Shown piece after piece: positions 60,341 to 64,000 of a stretch of 64,000 nucleotides of DNA. Source of the stretch: Candidatus Tectimicrobiota bacterium. Its GTDB lineage: Bacteria; JACPUC01. Position numbers and translations under genes: made by a program. Location of the stretch: contig JACPUC010000012.1 of the NCBI GenBank assembly GCA_016192455.1, positions 1 through 64,000 of the forward strand, read 5' to 3'. Under the pieces are notes generated by a model that saw only the letters and a program-made list of their open reading frames with translations, was not told the DNA's origin and did not search any database. Within the stretch, counting starts at the first letter, position 1. Every line of letters starts with the position of its first letter.

Positions 60341-60368
60341 GCGGGTCCCTGACACGCGATCCGCCATC

Positions 60369-60803
60369 CTACGCTACAACGGGCTCACGCCGTTCGCCGC
60401 GCACGGGGCGGACTGTCTGCCGCTCGGTCTGTTTCTCGCCCTTCACCCTCGCCGGCTTTCCCTCGGCCCCGCGCGCCTTCGCAAACTCACGGTACGACAT
60501 CCCGTACAGCTTGCGATGGACTTGACGAGCGTACTCCCGGGAGAACCCGAAGCGCCGGCCGATCTCCTGCAGCGACACCCCCTGCTCCACGAGCTCGCGG
60601 AACCGCTGCTCGGCGACCTCGCCGTACTTCTCGCGGAAGCGGCGGTGGAATTTCTCCGCCGGCCTGATGCTGAACCGGTTCCGCCAGCAGTTGACGGTGG
60701 TGGTCCCGACGTTCAACATTTGGGCGATCTCATGGTCGCAGAGCCCCCGGCGCTCGATGTTATCACGCAGGATCTTCTCTATGGTGTTCCGGTTGATCTT
60801 CAT
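60369..60803 (-). CDS. orphan DNA-binding protein with two helix-turn-helix motifs
   Basis: This 144-residue basic protein has one HTH at about residues 21-44 (LCDHEIAQMLNVGTTTVNCW) and a second at about 76-101 (VSLQEIGRRFGFSREYARQV), the latter like sigma-factor region 4. The C-terminal 30 residues are charged and probably disordered. There is no sensor or effector domain. I do not recognise the family. GAGG precedes the ATG. It stands alone on the minus strand, followed by hairpins and a terminator. Confidence 0.7.
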   Translation of the reverse strand: MKINRNTIEKILRDNIERRGLCDHEIAQMLNVGTTTVNCWRNRFSIRPAEKFHRRFREKYGEVAEQRFRELVEQGVSLQEIGRRFGFSREYARQVHRKLYGMSYREFAKARGAEGKPARVKGEKQTERQTVRPVRGERREPVVA

Positions 60804-61892
60804 GGCTTCACTACCTCACGCCTCCTCGCCAAGGCTCTCCCGTCCGCACCCGGCGCATCTTCCATGCAGCGCCGCTGGCGGCGGGAGCCCCAAGGAGGAA
60901 CCCTCTCCAAACCGCTGCCGCAAGCGCAAACCCCTCCAGGGCCTCCTTGACGAAACGCAGCTCGTCCCATCTCGACAAAGGTGAACCGCGCGCCCACGCG
61001 AAAGTCTCCCGGAAGTTCATGAACGCTTGCCAGTTCATCAGCTTACAGCGGCGCCTACACCCTCTTGCCACCGCACGGCTTGCTACCGTACAGATAGCGT
61101 GATTTCGCGGGGAATTCATCCCTTCCGTTTAATGAGACAACGAAAGCACAGAATAGTTGCAACCAAAACGCTCCCTTATACCCTTCGCTCGCGGTCACCG
61201 CACCCCCCAGTCCTTGGCTATATGTTGAACTTCAACGCCTTATCCAGATTCACCAGACCATTCGTGTGGCTTTCTCTCTACGATTCCTTAGCCTGATGAG
61301 ACAAAGTGTCCAGCACCGCTGGGGGCAGAAGGCCACAGGGAGAGCCAACTTGTCCTCAACCTAGGTGACCTGGAGGGGGCGGCGGCGGGGTATGACATGA
61401 GTCTTGCGTCAAGGGAAGCGCGCTCCGAGGAGCTTCGCCGGCACAGTGGCCCGCTCTAGCTCCGCGACCCACCTGGTGAACCGAGCACGGACTGCCGCGG
61501 CGGCCCCTGGAGCCGGCCTGGCAGAGTGCTTGCCCCTCGGCAGGCGGCGTTCCGTGACTGGCCCCGACTTGACCCGCTTCACCTTGACAGGGCAGAGGGA
61601 GAAATTTTGACTTTCACCAGCCAGGCATATTAGGTTGACTCCCCAAGAGACCAAGAGATTAAAGGTTGAAGAGGGGCCAAGCTTTACGAGAGGGGTCGGA
61701 ATGCCCTGCGTGGCGGAGCCGTGGGGCTGATCAGGGGTGGCGCGGAGCAGCAATCAGAGGCGGGTGCCGAGGTTGGCCGGCGCCTCGCGGGCTGGCGGGG
61801 AAAAGGCCTGGGGGCGGAGCCACCGATCGGCCGCGAGGCTTCTCTTCCAGCTCTGAGCGCAGGGCGTGGCGGAAACGAGGGAGGAGGAAACA
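60804..61892. other. gene-poor stretch between the HTH gene and hpaB-like gene
   Basis: These 1.09 kb contain only short frames without recognisable similarity or codon pattern. Base composition falls between about 61060 and 61310, unlike the flanks. That patch is bounded by ATGAGACAA at 61132-61140 and again at 61296-61304. Closer to the hpaB-like gene, four TTGAC motifs start at 61569, 61584, 61607 and 61635. It may be a remnant of a mobile element plus a regulatory region. Confidence 0.5.
61607..61633 (+). promoter_or_regulatory. promoter candidate for the hpaB-like gene
   Basis: TTGACT (61607-61612), a 15-base spacer and TATTAG (61628-61633) lie about 260 bases upstream of the start. Another TTGACT begins at 61635. 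The spacer is short, so the assignment is weak. Confidence 0.3.
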
Positions 61893-63335
61893 GTGGGAAT
61901 CCGCACCGTTGAAGAGCACTTGCGCAGCCTCCGGGATGACCGCGTCGTCTTCTTCAAAGGCCAGCGCGTCTCGGACGTGACCTCGCATCCCGTGCTGGGG
62001 ATCGGCGCGCGGCACGCCTCCCTCGACTTCCAGCTTGCGGAAGACCCTGCATTCCAGCAGCTCATGACCTACATCGAGCCGGCCACAGGAGAGCGCTGCA
62101 GCCGTTTCTTCAAGCTCCCCGAGAGCGCCGAGGACCTGCTGCGGCGGCGGCTGATGATCGAGACCTCGACGCGCGAAGGCGCCGGCCTGGTGCTGCTGGT
62201 GAAGGAGATCGGCACCGATGCCCTCTTCGCCCTGCACGCCGTGGCGCGGCGCCTCGACGCGGCCTGCGGCACCTCGTACCGCGAGCGCGTCGCCGCCTAC
62301 CACGCCGCCTGCCGCGACCACGACTGGAGCATGGCGGTGGCGCAGTCCGACGTGAAAGGGGACCGCAGCCTGCGCCCCTCGCAGCAGGCGCATCCCGACT
62401 ACTACCTGCACATCGTCGAGGAGCGCCGCGACGGCATCGTGGTGCGCGGCGCCAAGGCGCACACCTCGCACGCCCCGTACGTGAACGAGATCATCGTCCT
62501 GCCGACGCGCGCCCTGGGGGAGGCCGACCGCGCCTACGCCGTGGCCTTCGCCGTGCCCGCCGCCACCCCCGGCCTGCGCTTCATCGGCAGTCCCTTCTCC
62601 GCGGCCGCCACCAGCACCTTCCACCACCCCCTGAGCGCCGAGCACAAGATGATCGAGACGGTGACGGTCTTCGATAACGTCCTCGTTCCCTGGGAGCGGG
62701 TCTTCATGAAGGGGGAGCACCAGTTCGCCGGCGACCTGGCGAACTCCTTCGTCGAGTACCACCGCTTCACCGCGGTCTCCTACAAGACCCCCTGGCTGGA
62801 GCTGATGCTGGGCGCGGCCGATCTGATGGCGGAGTACAACGGCATCGAGCGCGCCGCCCACGTGCGCGAGAAGCTCTCCGCGCTCGTCGGCTACCTGGAG
62901 GCGGTGCGCGCCCTCATCCAGCAGGCGGCGCTCGGCTGCCGCCCCACCGGCGCCGGTACGGTGGCGCCCGATTCGGTGCTGACGAACATCGCCAAGTGCT
63001 ACTTCGCCACCCACTACCACCAGATGGTGTCGTACGTGCAGGACATCGCCGGCGGCCTCCTGGTGACGGGTCCGTCCGAGGAGGATTGGCTGAACCCCGA
63101 GACGCACGCCGACCTCGAGCACTACCTCGGCGGCAAGGCCGGCGTCAGCACCGAGGCGCGCCTGCGCCTGCTGAACTTCATCCGCGACATGTGCGCCTCC
63201 GACTACGGCGGCTACCACGAAATCCTCAACCTCCACGCCGAGGGCGGCCTGGAGGCCCAGAAGATGACCATCCTGCGCAACTACGACCGCACCTTCTGCC
63301 GCGACGTGGTGAAGCGGTTCGCAAGGCTCGCGTGA
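61893..63335 (+). CDS. 4-hydroxyphenylacetate 3-hydroxylase (HpaB)-family flavin oxygenase
   Basis: This 480-residue protein belongs to the HpaB / 4-hydroxybutyryl-CoA dehydratase fold: VGIRTVEEHLRSLRDDRVVF at the start, HDWSMAVAQSDVKGDRSLRP, VVRGAKAHTSHAPYVNEIIV, VFDNVLVPWERVFM and SDYGGYHEILNLHAEGG. The iron-sulfur cysteines and histidine that mark the dehydratase branch are not where expected, so an FADH2-dependent aromatic hydroxylase is more likely. It would need a flavin reductase (HpaC type), which is not next to it. GGAGGA before the GTG at 61893 decides the start. A DinB-like gene follows after 47 bases. Confidence 0.88.
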   Translation: MGIRTVEEHLRSLRDDRVVFFKGQRVSDVTSHPVLGIGARHASLDFQLAEDPAFQQLMTYIEPATGERCSRFFKLPESAEDLLRRRLMIETSTREGAGLVLLVKEIGTDALFALHAVARRLDAACGTSYRERVAAYHAACRDHDWSMAVAQSDVKGDRSLRPSQQAHPDYYLHIVEERRDGIVVRGAKAHTSHAPYVNEIIVLPTRALGEADRAYAVAFAVPAATPGLRFIGSPFSAAATSTFHHPLSAEHKMIETVTVFDNVLVPWERVFMKGEHQFAGDLANSFVEYHRFTAVSYKTPWLELMLGAADLMAEYNGIERAAHVREKLSALVGYLEAVRALIQQAALGCRPTGAGTVAPDSVLTNIAKCYFATHYHQMVSYVQDIAGGLLVTGPSEEDWLNPETHADLEHYLGGKAGVSTEARLRLLNFIRDMCASDYGGYHEILNLHAEGGLEAQKMTILRNYDRTFCRDVVKRFARLA

Positions 63336-63382
63336 GCGCCCGGCGTCTTGCGGCGTGCTCCGCCTCCAGGAAAGGTCAGCCG

Positions 63383-64000
63383 ATGCCCGACCCCTCTCCG
63401 GGCGCCCCGGCCCTGGCGCTCTTCCCGTACTACGAGCAGCTCGTCCCCTGGTTCGAGGAGGAGCTGGCCGGGATCACGGATGAGCAGCTCGACTTCACCA
63501 ACCCCGCGCAATGGTTCGCCGTCTGGAGCATCCGCCGGCAGGTGAGCCACGTCTGCTACGCGCACTTCTTCTGGAGCGGCATCCAATGGGGGAAGGTGCT
63601 GCGGGCCGACGACCCCGTGGACATCAAGGCTCACCTCGACCGCCGCTACGACCGCGTGCTGCGCGAGGACCGCTGGTGGGCCATCGCGGACCTGAAGACC
63701 AAGCTGCGCGACTGCGTCGGGCGCAGCCTGGCGCTGCTGCGGGGCGAGACCGTGGCGGGGGCGCAGGCGCGCGAGGTGTCGATGAAGATCCCCGCCGGCA
63801 CGCCGGTGGGGCTGGGCGACCGCGAGGACGTGCATACTTTTTGGCAGCGCTACGCCGCCTATCACCGGCGCGGCATCCGCCGCGATGCCGACGACCCGGA
63901 GAGCTGGCGCTTCAGCCTCGAGATGAGCATGCGCCACATCCTCTGGGAGGGGACGACGCACCTCTACGCCATCCAGCTCATCAAGAAGGAGCTCGGCCTG
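63383..64000 (+). CDS. DinB-superfamily protein (C-terminus beyond the window)
   Basis: The frame is open from the ATG at 63383 (AAAGG upstream) to the last base, 206 codons without a stop. The sequence fits the DinB/YfiT four-helix metal-binding fold: WSIRRQVSHVCYAHFFWSG near the first metal histidine, and SMRHILWEGTTHLYAIQLI near the second and third. Members include thiol-dependent isomerases and transferases. Its position 47 bases after the HpaB-like gene suggests joint action on an aromatic or thiol adduct, which is a guess. Confidence 0.75.
   Translation, partial: MPDPSPGAPALALFPYYEQLVPWFEEELAGITDEQLDFTNPAQWFAVWSIRRQVSHVCYAHFFWSGIQWGKVLRADDPVDIKAHLDRRYDRVLREDRWWAIADLKTKLRDCVGRSLALLRGETVAGAQAREVSMKIPAGTPVGLGDREDVHTFWQRYAAYHRRGIRRDADDPESWRFSLEMSMRHILWEGTTHLYAIQLIKKELGL

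Larger units (their letters stand above)
59772..60368. other. intergenic region with hairpins between the HTH gene and the aminotransferase
   Basis: These 597 bases hold no credible gene. From the HTH stop going down the minus strand they contain a hairpin-rich segment (60302-60133), a strong intrinsic terminator (60132-60074) and then the promoter region of the aminotransferase. Near 59865-59905 a short motif (CGCGGGCGAGGACGAGGGC, then AGGGGA) resembles one at about 4875-4900. Confidence 0.55.

Noticed and set aside
60811-61119. Small minus-strand gene upstream of the HTH gene (102 codons)
   Set aside because: GGAAGGG directly abuts its ATG with no spacer, the translation is Arg/Ala-rich with no fold pattern, and it has no recognisable relatives by eye.
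61409-61753. Minus-strand 114-codon frame in the gene-poor stretch
   Set aside because: No ribosome binding site, no domain, and it crosses the promoter-like TTGAC motifs of the hpaB-like gene.
61893-63335. 4-hydroxybutyryl-CoA dehydratase
   Set aside because: The iron-sulfur cysteine and histidine ligands typical of that branch are not found at the corresponding places.

Overview
This is one 64 kb stretch of GC-rich bacterial chromosome. It contains 53 protein genes that I can support, one tRNA-Gln gene and several intergenic signals. I see no rRNA, CRISPR array, intact insertion sequence or prophage. The organism is Gram-negative type (diderm): it carries MlaD/F/E lipid-transport genes, a LolB-like lipoprotein and several lipobox proteins. 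Many starts are GTG and two look like TTG. The gene content (deltaproteobacteria-like ribosomal, Sec and Mla clusters, a citryl-CoA-lyase cluster, cyclase, nitrilase and HpaB-type enzymes) suggests an uncultured lineage such as Methylomirabilota/Rokubacteria, Tectomicrobia or a Desulfobacterota relative. That placement is an inference from gene content only.

Layout. 0-11 kb: TCA-cycle genes on the minus strand (mdh, icd), a divergent pdxA-rsmA pair and a small secreted sulfatase-modifying-factor-like protein. These are followed by a cyclase-family hydrolase, a nitrilase-family hydrolase and a three-gene cluster (succinyl-CoA-synthetase-like beta and alpha subunits plus citryl-CoA lyase) that could cleave citrate in two steps. 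11-16 kb: an orphan PstS-like phosphate-binding protein and a peptide ABC importer (lipoprotein SBP, DppB, DppC). 16-28 kb, plus strand: dprA, topA, xerC, hslV, hslU, then argB, argD, argF and argG, ending in a rho-independent terminator. 28-31 kb: a CrtI-like FAD oxidoreductase convergent with a SAM methyltransferase.

31-56 kb is a long codirectional minus-strand housekeeping block. In transcription order it reads plsC, dciA, a TPR lipoprotein, a LolB-like lipoprotein, ispE, tRNA-Gln, prs, rplY, pth, hppA, rpsF, ssb, rpsR, a DUF2232-like membrane protein, rplI, dnaB, mlaE, mlaF, mlaD, an NHL-repeat secreted protein, tgt, yajC, secD and secF. It ends at a terminator just below secF. 56-60 kb: an aldehyde dehydrogenase and a class III aminotransferase, probably working in succession on an omega-amino acid. 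60-64 kb: an orphan double-HTH protein followed downstream by a hairpin-rich segment ending in a strong intrinsic terminator, a gene-poor stretch of about 1.1 kb, an HpaB-family flavin hydroxylase and a DinB-fold protein cut by the window end.

The observations I rate highest are these: the citryl-CoA synthetase/lyase-like cluster close to icd and mdh; plsC, whose reading frame is broken at a run of nine T residues at a place where one extra base would restore a normal N-terminus; an MCE (MlaD) protein with an apparent C-terminal beta-barrel; a candidate structured RNA between about 60.07 and 60.37 kb; and two copies of a palindromic intergenic element whose conserved edge coincides with the stop codon of the neighbouring gene.
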